In this document: positions 37,899-46,347 of the stretch, in pieces
Numbering within the stretch: position 1 is the stretch's first letter
How the letters are laid out: every line of letters begins with the position of its first letter
NCBI GenBank assembly: GCA_028285345.1
Contig: JANQPT010000026.1
Coordinates: 1-49,537, forward strand
DNA length: 49,537 nt
DNA from: Planctomycetales bacterium
GTDB lineage: Bacteria > Planctomycetota > Planctomycetia > Planctomycetales > Planctomycetaceae
Direction of reading: 5' to 3'
Translations under genes and position numbers: made by a program
The notes under the pieces: model-generated
What the model was told of the DNA's origin: nothing
What the model saw: only the letters and a program-made list of their open reading frames with translations
Databases searched by the model: none

Positions 37899-39038
37899 CT
37901 AGACGCGGGACGAAATCTGCCGTGAATTACGAGCGCGATCGACGCCAGCGTGCGAACCATCGTGATCGTGGTGATGGCTGTGTGTCTGCTCGATCGCCCA
38001 AGCGACGGCAACGCCGATCAGTAGCGCCAGCGAGAGTCGAATGCGGTTGTGTGAGTGCAACTCTAGCTCCGGTAACAAGTCGCCCAGCGAGATGCATAGA
38101 AACACCCCGGCGGCGAACGCCAGCGCGCAGCCGATCACCAAGTGCTGCTGCTCGGTAAATTGGCTCACCCCAAAAACGAACAGCAGCGCTCCCAATGGAC
38201 ACATCATGGCGAAGCAGAAATTGACCGCGTTGCGGGACTTTGCCGACCAGCCGCCGGCCGCCATGAGCGACGTGATCGAAATCGCGTCGAGCGGTTTATG
38301 CAGCAAGACCGCCAAGAAGGTGCCGAATCCCAACAGCGAAAGCCAAACCGGTTCGCCGACGTCGGCAGTGACGCTGGCGCCCAGCGCGATCCCGTCGATC
38401 AGCGTATGCAGCGCCAGCCCCAACGCCACGCCCACCCAGTTGAGGTGATGCACCGACGGGGCTCCATGATGATGGTGATGGTGGCCGTGTCCGTCGTCAT
38501 GGTCATGGTCGTGATGCGCAGCACCGCCTGACTCGTCGACAAGCTGCTCGGCCGGTCCATGGTGATGAAAGTGAAACGCGCGCACCAGAAAGAACATCAC
38601 CAGCAGTCCGCCCATTAACCATTGGCTCGACTGAGTGACCGAGGCTGTGTACTCCAGCGAATGCGGCAGCAGATGAAATACTGCAATCCCCAGCATCAGC
38701 CCGCCCACCCCGCTGATGAGCGTTTGCATGCCGGTGTGCGTCAGTTTGACAAAACTCGGCAGCCAGCCGCCGACCAACGACGCCGCGACGATTAACGCGC
38801 AGTAAATAGAGATCAGCAAATAGACCTGACCCTGACTGACGGCATCGGATGAGCTGTTGGGCTTTGGGTCGTCTTTCGTAGTCGCATGGTTGTGCCCATG
38901 TCCATGGTGGTCATGGCCATTGTGAGCATGGGAATGCTGATGTTTGTGTGCACTTTCTTCCCCCGCTGCGAGCATTCGATTTGGTCCCGCGACGATCGTG
39001 AGACATAGAAAGCAGCAGAGGATCATCAGGGAACGCAT
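37899..39038 (-). CDS. ZIP-family metal transporter with His-rich N-terminus and loop
   Basis: 379 residues with a signal-like N-terminus. A His-rich stretch follows (about residues 31-51, HKHQHSHAHN then HDHHGHGHNH) and a second His-rich loop lies in the middle (HDHDHDDGHGHHHHHH). Eight or so membrane segments include the metal-site helices LALHTLIDGIALGA and AVLLHKPLDAISI. This matches the LIV-1/ZupT type. ZIP proteins usually bring Zn2+ or Fe2+ into the cytoplasm. It is divergent from an ArsR/SmtB-type sensor, which suggests shared zinc control. A TATAAT-like -10 lies at 39090-39095 on the minus strand. Confidence 0.88.
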   Translation of the reverse strand: MRSLMILCCFLCLTIVAGPNRMLAAGEESAHKHQHSHAHNGHDHHGHGHNHATTKDDPKPNSSSDAVSQGQVYLLISIYCALIVAASLVGGWLPSFVKLTHTGMQTLISGVGGLMLGIAVFHLLPHSLEYTASVTQSSQWLMGGLLVMFFLVRAFHFHHHGPAEQLVDESGGAAHHDHDHDDGHGHHHHHHGAPSVHHLNWVGVALGLALHTLIDGIALGASVTADVGEPVWLSLLGFGTFLAVLLHKPLDAISITSLMAAGGWSAKSRNAVNFCFAMMCPLGALLFVFGVSQFTEQQHLVIGCALAFAAGVFLCISLGDLLPELELHSHNRIRLSLALLIGVAVAWAIEQTHSHHHDHDGSHAGVDRARNSRQISSRV

Positions 39039-39136
39039 GAACCGTACCTACACGAAAAGATGAACTCTGATAGTAATTACAAAAGGATCATTATAACAAT
39101 TTGGCTCCGATTTCCGATCGACGCTCGCCGTTTCCG

Positions 39137-39159
39137 CTCAGCTTTCCGAAAAAGCTGAG
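39137..39159. repeat. 9-bp stem-loop in the ZIP/ArsR divergent region
   Basis: CTCAGCTTT (39137-39145), CCGAA loop, AAAGCTGAG (39151-39159): perfect arms, followed by TTT. It may be a terminator-like hairpin or a regulator site upstream of both promoters. Confidence 0.55.
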
Positions 39160-39184
39160 TTTCAACAAACACGGGAATCGGGTA

Positions 39185-39213
39185 TTGACCCGATTACAAT
39201 TGCGACCTATTAT
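39185..39213 (+). promoter_or_regulatory. Sigma70-like promoter of the ArsR-type gene
   Basis: TTGACC (39185-39190), 17-bp spacer, TATTAT (39208-39213). The -35 overlaps the palindrome AATCGGGT-ATTG-ACCCGATT (39176-39195). The predicted transcription start falls near 39220, 31 bp before the ATG. Confidence 0.6.
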
Positions 39214-39217
39214 TTTA

Positions 39218-39235
39218 TTTGAACAGTTGATGAAA
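39218..39235. promoter_or_regulatory. Candidate SmtB/ArsR operator
   Basis: TTTGAACA (39218-39225), GT, TGATGAAA (39228-39235): an 8-2-8 dyad with 6 of 8 pairs matching and the TGAACA half typical of SmtB-type zinc operators. It covers the predicted transcription start, where a repressor would block transcription. A weaker TGAAC..TGATA sequence lies at 39061-39071 in the ZIP leader. Confidence 0.5.
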
Positions 39236-39250
39236 TGAAGGAATTAGCGG

Positions 39251-39985
39251 ATGGGGCAGTTTGATCCTGATTGTTCGGCGGCTGACCACCCCCGTCATCA
39301 AGCTTCACAGCTGGATGACGAATCTTGTTCACGCGCTGCTGCGATCTTTCGGGCGATGGGGGAGCCATCGAGGCTGCGGCTATTGGCCCTGCTTCAGGCG
39401 GGCGAAATGTGTGTGACCGAAATAGCCGAAGAGACCGCTGACCAAATCTCGACCGTGTCACAACGCCTGCGCTTGCTGCGTAGTGAACGCCTCGTGTCGC
39501 ATCGCCGGCAGGGCAAGCACATCTATTATTCCCTGACCGACGAACATGTATCTCAGTTGATTTCGAATGCGCTGCAGCACGCAACGGAACCTCAGTTTGC
39601 GCAAATTTCATCTCGTTTTCTTGGAGAGGATGCTCAAATGACAGACGACGTTCACAAAGACCACGACCACCAACACGGGCCGGATTGCGGACACACAGCG
39701 ATCGGGCATGGCGACCATGTCGACTACCTGCATGACGGACACCTGCATCACCAGGAGAGTGACGGCACCGTCGTGGAACACCAACTCGATGTGACGGCCG
39801 AGAACCCGTCACAGTGCACGCCGGACCATCAGTGCAATGGCCACGAGCCGGGTCACGTGCATGGTCCCGGCTGCGGCCATGAAGCTGTGCCCCACGGCGA
39901 TCATGTCGACTATCTCGTTGACGGTCATCTGCACCACCCGCACGGGGACCATTGCGACGATCACGGTAAGGTGCAATTACCGTAG
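39251..39985 (+). CDS. ArsR/SmtB-type zinc sensor fused to a His/Cys-rich metal-binding tail
   Basis: 244 residues. Residues 25-118 are a winged-helix ArsR domain (IFRAMGEPSRLRLLALL, QISTVSQRLRLLRSERLVSHRRQGKHIYYSL). The alpha5 zinc site of SmtB is intact with its exact spacing: Asp97, His99, His110, Glu113. Cys54 (GEMCV) and an N-terminal Cys8/His13/His16 cluster could form the alpha3N site. Residues 130-244 are a tail with two modules (142-167 and 204-229) identical at 21 of 26 positions, pattern HGPxCGHxAxxHGDHVDYLxDGHLHH. Similar modules are known as small stand-alone proteins. AAGGA precedes the ATG. Family members repress metal-resistance genes until zinc binds. Confidence 0.88.
   Translation: MGQFDPDCSAADHPRHQASQLDDESCSRAAAIFRAMGEPSRLRLLALLQAGEMCVTEIAEETADQISTVSQRLRLLRSERLVSHRRQGKHIYYSLTDEHVSQLISNALQHATEPQFAQISSRFLGEDAQMTDDVHKDHDHQHGPDCGHTAIGHGDHVDYLHDGHLHHQESDGTVVEHQLDVTAENPSQCTPDHQCNGHEPGHVHGPGCGHEAVPHGDHVDYLVDGHLHHPHGDHCDDHGKVQLP
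39638..39985 (+). CDS. Possible internally initiated His/Cys-rich metal-binding protein
   Basis: Within the sensor gene, GGAGAGGA (39623-39630) stands 7 bases before an in-frame ATG at 39638. Translation there would yield 115 residues beginning MTDDVHKDHDHQHG, holding both metal-binding modules and no DNA-binding domain. This resembles the free small proteins of the family. Whether it is made is unknown; the spacing and strength of the site are the only evidence. Confidence 0.35.
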   Translation: MTDDVHKDHDHQHGPDCGHTAIGHGDHVDYLHDGHLHHQESDGTVVEHQLDVTAENPSQCTPDHQCNGHEPGHVHGPGCGHEAVPHGDHVDYLVDGHLHHPHGDHCDDHGKVQLP

Positions 39986-40343
39986 CTGCCGTATCGCTGA
40001 CATAATTGCGGTCACCAGCGGTACGCGGGATTCGAGTTTTACGGCCTATCAGCGGACTTTCTGCCCGCTGATAGGCCGTTCGCGTTTAGGCGAGGTAGTG
40101 AACGCAACCTTATTCCGTCGCGATCCGTCGGTTCGGCATTATCCAGAAATGCCCAATAACCCCTATAGCCCCTAAGATGCGAGTGCCGATAACAGTGCAG
40201 TGCTCCGTGACAAAGTCTGCTGCTGCACGTTGTTGGCAGCAGTGTCCACGAAGCTCATTTTTGCGCCGTCACCCACTCAAACTGGTATCCGGCTATTCGC
40301 CGCGGTTTGCCGAAGTCGTTCGCATCAACAGGGGAGATCTGTC
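39986..40343. other. 358-bp gap with a strong hairpin
   Basis: Contains the terminator-like hairpin at 40041-40079 and no recognisable gene. The ribosome site GGGGAGA (40331-40337) of the next gene closes it. Confidence 0.5.
40041..40079 (+). terminator. 15-bp perfect hairpin after the sensor gene
   Basis: ACGGCCTATCAGCGG (40041-40055), a 9-base loop, and CCGCTGATAGGCCGT (40065-40079) pair perfectly. It lies 55 bp after the stop codon. A short T-containing tail (TTCGCGTTT) follows, so it is probably a terminator, though the T-run is weak. Confidence 0.65.
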
Positions 40344-40748
40344 TTGAAATGGAATCAACTACAAGTGACTGTCCTGCTGTCGACCGCGTTGCTCATTGGG
40401 TGCAGCAGCGTTCCTTCCAGTTCTGAGGTGAAAGAAAAACAGGACGTCGTTCGGGCACAAAATGAATGGTGTCCCCAAGCTGGATACGACGTCCAGTACG
40501 CGGGCTCTTCCTGGGACGACGACTCCTACTGCCGCCGTCGGCGTACAGATCATTGCGGCGGCAAAGGCATCATCGGCGGCATCGCGTCGGAAACCTGGGC
40601 ATTGCTGAACGTCCTCTGTGCGCAGCGCTGGGAAGGTGGCTATCCCGACGGTCCCCTGCACGGCTGGCGGGGATCCTGGTGCGGACCTTGTGGCGACGGA
40701 AGTCTGGACAATACCAAAGCGCCCTGCGTGCCGCCCCGGAGTTACTGA
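40344..40748 (+). CDS. Small Cys-rich lipoprotein, function unknown
   Basis: 134 residues from a TTG at 40344, chosen because GGGGAGA lies 6 bases upstream and a lipoprotein signal follows (VTVLLSTALLIGC, lipobox Cys at about residue 21). The mature part is rich in Cys, Trp, Gly and Asp (DDDSYCRRRRTDHCGGKG, WRGSWCGPCGDG), suggesting disulphides. No family is recognised. It is probably anchored in the outer or inner membrane. Confidence 0.6.
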   Translation: MKWNQLQVTVLLSTALLIGCSSVPSSSEVKEKQDVVRAQNEWCPQAGYDVQYAGSSWDDDSYCRRRRTDHCGGKGIIGGIASETWALLNVLCAQRWEGGYPDGPLHGWRGSWCGPCGDGSLDNTKAPCVPPRSY

Positions 40749-40930
40749 TCGGGGTTTAGCGCTACGGCGGAATACCCTGAGGCTCACTGATCGCGGCTAC
40801 GGAACAGGACGACGCACGTCGAGCGCTTGAAGGGCCATCGGTCCGGAGTCTAGAGCCCGGCAATCCGTCCGGTTAGAATGAATCGCCACTCAATTGGCCG
40901 GCGATCCATGAACTTTCCGGGCGGACCGCG

Positions 40931-42307
40931 ATGAACTCCAGCAATCTTCCCGTCGCTTCACCGGAGGAATCGCGCGCAACGCATGTCCGCTGGCTGGTGT
41001 TTGCCCTGGGTGCGTCGACCTCGTGGTTGCTGTACCTGCATCGCTACACCTTTGCGCTGATCAAGCCGAAGTTGAGCGAGGAACTCAATATCAGCAATTC
41101 CGAGTTGGGATTGTTGGACAGCGCGTTTTCGACCGCGTACATGTTGTTCCAGGTTCCCACCGGGATGTTGGCAGACTTCGCGGGGACGCACTGGGTGCTG
41201 CCGCTGCTGGTCATCATCTGGTCGATCGCACTGGCGATGCACGCCTGGGCTCCCAACGTCTCAGCGCTCTGGTGGGCACGCGCGTTGTTTGGGGTCGGTC
41301 AATCAGGAGCGTATCCCTCGCTCAGTCGGCTCACCCGCAAGTGGTTCCCCGCGACGGTCCGCGGTTCAGCTCAAGGTTTCATCGGCGTGTTCGCTGGGCG
41401 AATCGGTGGGTTGAGCGCGTACCTGCTGATCGGCTACGTGATGATCGGTCTGCTCGAAATGTCCTGGCAGACTGCGGTCTACATCTTGGCAGGCGCCGGG
41501 CTGGTCCACGCCGTGTTCTTAATCGTCCTGTACCGCGATTCGCCACGGCAACACCGGTGGGCCAACAAAGCCGAAACCGACTATATCGAGGGCGTGCAGT
41601 CTGCGCCTGCCGACATTGTCGAAGTTACCGACGGGCCTGCACCGCCACAAAAAATGACCGCACGGAGGATGATTCGTCAGTCATCACCAAGATCGATTCT
41701 TAATCTGATTGCCCTCATCGTGCAATCCGTGCTGAGTGTGGTAGCGGACAACATTTACTCCAATTGGATTCCGCTATTTTTGTTTCAGGTCCACGGGCTT
41801 GAATTCAAGAAGATGGGCATCTATTCAGCGCTGCCGCTGCTTGGAGGCGCGCTGGGCGGTGTTGCCGGCGGCTGGCTCAACGACGCATTGATTGCCCGGA
41901 CCGGTAACCGCCGCTGGAGCCGCAGCGGCGTGGCGATGTTCGGAAAAGGAGCTGCCGCGGTCATATTGGCCTTCGCTATATTCAATGCCTATGACGATCC
42001 CCAGCTGTTTTGTTGGCTGTTGTTTGCGGTCAAGTTTTTCGGCGATTGGAGTTTGTCGACATCGTGGGCGACCGTGACCGACATCAGTGGCCGTGCGACA
42101 GCATCGGTATTCGCGTTCAATAACAGCATCGCCAGTGTCGGCGCGATCTTCGCTCCGGCCATGTATGGGTACGTTGCCCAGCATTTCGACTGGAGGGTCG
42201 TATTCCTCATCGCCTGCGGCGTGTATGCCGCCTGTGCACTTTCCTGGCTGGCCATCGATTGCACGATTCCGGTGCTCAGGGACGACGAGACGCAGACCGG
42301 AACATAG
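40931..42307 (+). CDS. MFS transporter, anion:cation symporter (ACS)-like
   Basis: 458 residues with 12 predicted membrane segments. ACS-type features are YLHRYTFALIKPKLSEELNIS, FQVPTGMLADFAGTHWVLP, GVGQSGAYPSLSRLTRKWFP, and the second-half motif GGVAGGWLNDALIARTG. Family members move hexuronates, glucarate or similar organic acids with protons. It ends 13 bp from the convergent GH-like gene, so the two are separate units; a substrate link with it is possible. Confidence 0.87.
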   Translation: MNSSNLPVASPEESRATHVRWLVFALGASTSWLLYLHRYTFALIKPKLSEELNISNSELGLLDSAFSTAYMLFQVPTGMLADFAGTHWVLPLLVIIWSIALAMHAWAPNVSALWWARALFGVGQSGAYPSLSRLTRKWFPATVRGSAQGFIGVFAGRIGGLSAYLLIGYVMIGLLEMSWQTAVYILAGAGLVHAVFLIVLYRDSPRQHRWANKAETDYIEGVQSAPADIVEVTDGPAPPQKMTARRMIRQSSPRSILNLIALIVQSVLSVVADNIYSNWIPLFLFQVHGLEFKKMGIYSALPLLGGALGGVAGGWLNDALIARTGNRRWSRSGVAMFGKGAAAVILAFAIFNAYDDPQLFCWLLFAVKFFGDWSLSTSWATVTDISGRATASVFAFNNSIASVGAIFAPAMYGYVAQHFDWRVVFLIACGVYAACALSWLAIDCTIPVLRDDETQTGT

Positions 42308-42319
42308 GCAGAGTTTCTG

Positions 42320-43771
42320 CTATTCCGCCTCTTGGAACCAGTACGAATAGAACTCCGCATTGCTTAGCGTGAACCGCAAACTGACAGTTTGGTTGGTCAA
42401 CCCGGACGGGTCGCCCTTGGCCCAACGAATTTCACCGCGCGGGCGATCGCCGCGAATTGAATCAGACGTCGCCTGTACGTTTCCGTTGCTGTCTAGTATC
42501 TCAGCACGTAACTCACCGTCACCCGCCGCGACGTTCACAAACAGCTTTCCGCCGGGCCAGCGGAAGGGGTGGGTGGTCAGCGTTCCGGGTTGCTCGCCGG
42601 CGTCGAGCGAGATGAATCCGTCGCGGCGGAGGGTCGCGAGGCAGATGGCGCCGGTATCACGGTCGAGTTCCGGATTCGGGACGAATTTTCCGCTCGGGAA
42701 GGTGCCGACGTAAGTCGCCCCGGCACGGTACTTGAGACCCGTGTAGTAGAACCACAGTTCGTCACCCCGGACGACCGGGTGCGACGGCGGCAGGATCTGC
42801 GTCAGATCGTACGCCCCGCCGCCGACAGGCGAAGGGCCGATGAAGGGCTGCCGGTCGCCCAGGCGGACCCACTTTCGCAGATTACGGCTGACGACCAGTT
42901 GAATCAAATGAAACCCGTCGGTATTCGGATAATTCGGCCGCGGACCGGTCGAATGAAACATGGCCGGCATACCTAAATAGACCCCTTCGTAGCGGAAGAC
43001 GCCCATGTTGTAGATCTGCACGTTGTACGTTTCTGGATCGTTGTCAAACATCGGTTGCAACTTCGATTCGGCCAGCCGCGTCTCGATGTTCTTTCGCGCC
43101 AGCTCTTGATCGCGCTCATCAGGATGAAAAATCAACTCCGGCTTCGACCACGTCTCAAAATCACGGCTGGTCGACAGCCAAACAGTGCGGCCATATGGAC
43201 CACGGTGCTTGACGGTTGCCAGAAACGTTCGCGTGGCTCGGTCGTAGCTCAAATTTGATTCGTCTTGCGACGGAATCTGAGGAACGTCCAATCGCTGCCA
43301 GTCGATTCCGTCAGGACTGACGACCGGCTCGCGCCCACCGCGGACCGACACCAGTCCCTTATAGCGGCGGCTTGGGTCGGGATCGTCCGGATCGATCACC
43401 GCGCTGATCACGGCAATCTTGGGTTGCGGTGTCGTCTTGGTCCAGTGCAGCCCGTCCCGGCTTTCATAACAGGCGGGCGAAATCAGCCACATTCGGAAAA
43501 CCTGCCGCTCTTCATCCCACACAGGTCCGCTGCGGGTTTGAATGCTCGTTTCACCGGCGACAATATCGGGACGAATCACTGCGCCCAATTTTCGTGGGCG
43601 ATGCATAGTTCGCTGCAGATTCTTGAGCTGCGCAATGCCGTGGTCATCGACAAACAGCTGACGCTGCCCGGGAGTGACTTCGAATTGAGCGGTCGCCGGC
43701 GGTTCCGCGACTGCGGCGCCAGTGCTGATCGCGATCAGCAAAGTAGTCGTAAAGTGAATGACTGTTTGCAT
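42320..43771 (-). CDS. Secreted GH43/GH32-like beta-propeller protein
   Basis: 483 residues from the ATG at 43771, where a signal peptide begins (MQTVIHFTTTLLIAISTGAAVAEPP). Features include QLFVDDHGI near the start, RSGPVWDEERQVFRMW, ESRDGLHWTK, VSPDGIDWQRL and LSTSRDFETWSKPELIF. These fit the five-bladed propeller glycosidase-like proteins of planctomycetes. The C-terminal beta domain ends LRFTLSNAEFYSYWF. The three carboxylates of active GH43/32 enzymes cannot be placed with certainty. It overlaps nothing and follows the ceramidase-like gene closely, so the two are probably co-transcribed. Confidence 0.75.
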   Translation of the reverse strand: MQTVIHFTTTLLIAISTGAAVAEPPATAQFEVTPGQRQLFVDDHGIAQLKNLQRTMHRPRKLGAVIRPDIVAGETSIQTRSGPVWDEERQVFRMWLISPACYESRDGLHWTKTTPQPKIAVISAVIDPDDPDPSRRYKGLVSVRGGREPVVSPDGIDWQRLDVPQIPSQDESNLSYDRATRTFLATVKHRGPYGRTVWLSTSRDFETWSKPELIFHPDERDQELARKNIETRLAESKLQPMFDNDPETYNVQIYNMGVFRYEGVYLGMPAMFHSTGPRPNYPNTDGFHLIQLVVSRNLRKWVRLGDRQPFIGPSPVGGGAYDLTQILPPSHPVVRGDELWFYYTGLKYRAGATYVGTFPSGKFVPNPELDRDTGAICLATLRRDGFISLDAGEQPGTLTTHPFRWPGGKLFVNVAAGDGELRAEILDSNGNVQATSDSIRGDRPRGEIRWAKGDPSGLTNQTVSLRFTLSNAEFYSYWFQEAE

Positions 43772-43775
43772 GAGT

Positions 43776-45926
43776 CTATTTTGCACGACCCTGTCCTCCA
43801 GCAGAAATCTTTCGGATAGTTTCTGCGTCGAGCACACGCGGAAAGACGGCGATTTCATCCAGGCGGCCCTCCCAATTGGAGTCATTGTCACTACGGCCGC
43901 CGAAGAAATGCTCGGCAAATGGCGGTCCGCTTGATTCGGGCAATTGCGCTTCGATCTCAGGCTGTGGATTTCCGTCCAAATAGACCTTCACAGCTTGCCC
44001 GTCCCGGACGAGGGCCACATGATGCCAACTCCAGCGGGGAATACTCGTCCGACCGCTGAGGAGAGCGCCGCCCGATTCAGTTCCGATCTGCAGTATTAGT
44101 TTCCCCGGATGCTTCGTTCCACCAAGGCCCAAATGAACGCTTCCAGGCAGCAAGCCGTGATCTCGGCCGCGCGAGTAGAACCAGCCGGCAACCTCGCGGG
44201 CGTCTTGTGGCATGCCGTTCCAAATCCAAAGCGAAACTGTATACCGGTCGCCCAATTCGTCGATCCGCGACCGCAGCCGCCCGCCGGCAAAATGTGCCGC
44301 ACGATTCGTTTCACTGCCCCCGCAGATCAAATCAGACCGCGGCCCTTCCAGAAAAAAGACGACGCCCTGCTCGTAAAACGAGTGTCGGTGATTTCCGGAT
44401 GAATCGACCACCTGCGGGCCGGCGAACTCATCCAGCCGCCAATAAGCGGCCGGTTTGGCCTGCAATAATGCAGCCGTGGCGCTTCCCCGCGATTGGACAT
44501 ACTTGCGCCGAGGACGGTCGGCCACCTGTTCCAACAGCCCCAGCGCCGCCTCGGTGATTTTCGGCTCGGCCTGGATTTCCAGACCCGCCGAGCGCGCCGG
44601 CCAAGTGTTGTACCCGCCCAAGTGATGTTGTTCCGGCGGCGGTATATATCCGTCGCCGCCGTTGGCCAATTCAATGACCATCGTTTTTTGTAGCGGGCTT
44701 TGCAGTTTGAGCTTCAAACCGGTCAGCGCGTAGGTCTCATTCGGCGTGGTGGCGATGGCGATGTCGCCGATCCGCAGCGCCTGAACGACCACCTCGGTTG
44801 ACTGCCGCTCGTGCAGGATGATCTGTTCCCGCGCGTAGACTTCCGTCGAGTTCTTCGGCGGCCGGTCTCCCATCGCGGCGACGGTCCGCTTGGCCCATTC
44901 CAACAACTGACCGTTAGGCACTCGGTACTTCAACGGCAGCCGCGCCTCGGCCATTGCCAGATCAACGTCGGACTGGTATTCGATCGACTCGTACGCCTTC
45001 AGTGCGACGTCCAGCAGCCCATTCGAATAGTCCGTGATGCTCGAAAAGTTTGCCGGCGGATCAGTAACTTTGTAATCGCGGCGCCAAATATCGCCGCTGC
45101 AACCGTGCGACATGATTCCCACGAACGGAGCATGAGAACCGTCGGTGCCGGCTGCCAAGCGCTGTTTCAAACCCTCGCTGAATAGGCCGAAGTAATCCGC
45201 GCTGAGCGGCCTGTCACTGAAATAGTGCATCGAAAAATTCGCCAGCACAGCGATCGGCCGACCGTCGAGTGCTTGAATGGAGATCAGCGACAGGTCCGGA
45301 TCTTCCGGCCCCGATTCGCCGGTGACGTCGTCCCAGTTCCGTCCGGCGTGCATATTGGCGCGAACTGTCGGATTGCCAAACGGATCCTTGGCGATGCGGT
45401 CCGGACGCCGGATCCACCGCCGCAGTGCCGTAAACTCCGCCGCGTCCCCCACCGCCCAACCGACGCGGGCCGGCTCCAGGTTGGCCTCCGCAGCGGCAAT
45501 CGCCTCGGCCAATTTCACGCGTAGGAACGGAACGTAGTTCGGGTCCGCATCGGTGCCCAAACAAGAGAGCGACGACGGCGCCGAGTGCGTGTGCGTTGCG
45601 GAGATCAACATCCGGTCGGGACGGATTTTCGTCCGCTGTGCGGCGAGTGCCTTCGCGTCGTCCAGCAGCGGGCGAGGCATCATGCAACTATCGACGACCA
45701 CAATCGCAATCCGCTCACGGCCGTCGTCCATCACAATCGCCCGCGCGTTGACCGGCGTGTTCACTGATTCCACGCTGCGGCTGAGCATCCCGCCGTTGAC
45801 CAGGACGGGGAATTGTGTCGGCGTCACGTCAACCACCGCCGCCCCGGCCCGCAATTCCGCCCAGGCGTCGTTGAATGCGACGAGAATGATCGTGACAGCC
45901 AGAAGGAATGAATAGACAAGTTTCAT
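43776..45926 (-). CDS. Neutral ceramidase-family N-terminal domain fused to a LamG domain
   Basis: 716 residues with a signal peptide (MKLVYSFLLAVTIILVAF, cleavage near AWAEL). The N-terminal part matches neutral/alkaline ceramidase-like proteins: GAAVVDVTPTQFPV, ISATHTHSAPS (metal His), ANFSMHYFSD and GIMSHGCSGDIWR. Residues about 490-716 form a LamG/concanavalin-like domain (AAYWRLDEFAG, GDRYTVSLWIWNG, HHVALVRDGQAVKVYLDGN). The family hydrolyses amides such as ceramide, but bacterial versions often have unknown substrates. The stop precedes the GH-like start by only a few bases. Confidence 0.85.
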   Translation of the reverse strand: MKLVYSFLLAVTIILVAFNDAWAELRAGAAVVDVTPTQFPVLVNGGMLSRSVESVNTPVNARAIVMDDGRERIAIVVVDSCMMPRPLLDDAKALAAQRTKIRPDRMLISATHTHSAPSSLSCLGTDADPNYVPFLRVKLAEAIAAAEANLEPARVGWAVGDAAEFTALRRWIRRPDRIAKDPFGNPTVRANMHAGRNWDDVTGESGPEDPDLSLISIQALDGRPIAVLANFSMHYFSDRPLSADYFGLFSEGLKQRLAAGTDGSHAPFVGIMSHGCSGDIWRRDYKVTDPPANFSSITDYSNGLLDVALKAYESIEYQSDVDLAMAEARLPLKYRVPNGQLLEWAKRTVAAMGDRPPKNSTEVYAREQIILHERQSTEVVVQALRIGDIAIATTPNETYALTGLKLKLQSPLQKTMVIELANGGDGYIPPPEQHHLGGYNTWPARSAGLEIQAEPKITEAALGLLEQVADRPRRKYVQSRGSATAALLQAKPAAYWRLDEFAGPQVVDSSGNHRHSFYEQGVVFFLEGPRSDLICGGSETNRAAHFAGGRLRSRIDELGDRYTVSLWIWNGMPQDAREVAGWFYSRGRDHGLLPGSVHLGLGGTKHPGKLILQIGTESGGALLSGRTSIPRWSWHHVALVRDGQAVKVYLDGNPQPEIEAQLPESSGPPFAEHFFGGRSDNDSNWEGRLDEIAVFPRVLDAETIRKISAGGQGRAK

Positions 45927-46347
45927 AGGTTCGGTCTCTCTTTATGAATGCGCGACGGCCAACAATCTATCAATGACTGAAACCGAACGTGCCGTCAACT
46001 CGCCGCCGCTATGATTTCAAAAAAGTAAATTGCCACAGAGAACACGGAGGACACTGAGACCAGGATTGGGGAGTGGTCTTGAATCAATGATTAGGGAAGC
46101 CGTCGACAGAATCGGTGCAATCTATCGAATAACAATGCTTCTCCAGACTTCCTGCAAGTTCCTCGGCGATCTCTGTGATCTCTGTGGCTGAAATAGTCAC
46201 CAATTGCCGCGGGACGCGTAAAACCGATCCAGTGGAGTTGTCATTTCGTTGCTGAGGTTCCTAAACATGACAATGGCAGAGCCAATCGCTAATCTAAACT
46301 ATGTGGATTGTCACGACTTCAACGCGGTACAAATAGGGAAAATGCAG
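45927..46347. other. 421-bp intergenic region with repeat element
   Basis: Apart from the inverted-end repeat at 46032-46188, no gene is recognisable. It separates two divergently transcribed secreted-protein genes and must also hold their promoters. Confidence 0.5.
46032..46188. repeat. Intergenic repeat with CTCTGTG-type inverted ends
   Basis: Left end GCCACAGAGAACACGGAG (46032-46049) and right end CTCTGTGATCTCTGTGGC (46171-46188) are inverted copies with 16 of 18 positions matching. About 120 bp of unlike sequence lies between. Elements with such CCACAGAGA/TCTCTGTGG ends recur in many environmental bacterial genomes as intergenic, non-coding repeats. No protein is encoded. Copy number cannot be judged from this window; no second copy is here. 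Confidence 0.65.

Noticed and set aside
39672-39982. DNA repeats in the sensor tail considered as a CRISPR-like or tandem repeat array
   Set aside because: They are two in-frame copies of a protein module, diverged mostly at third codon positions, so selection is on the protein.
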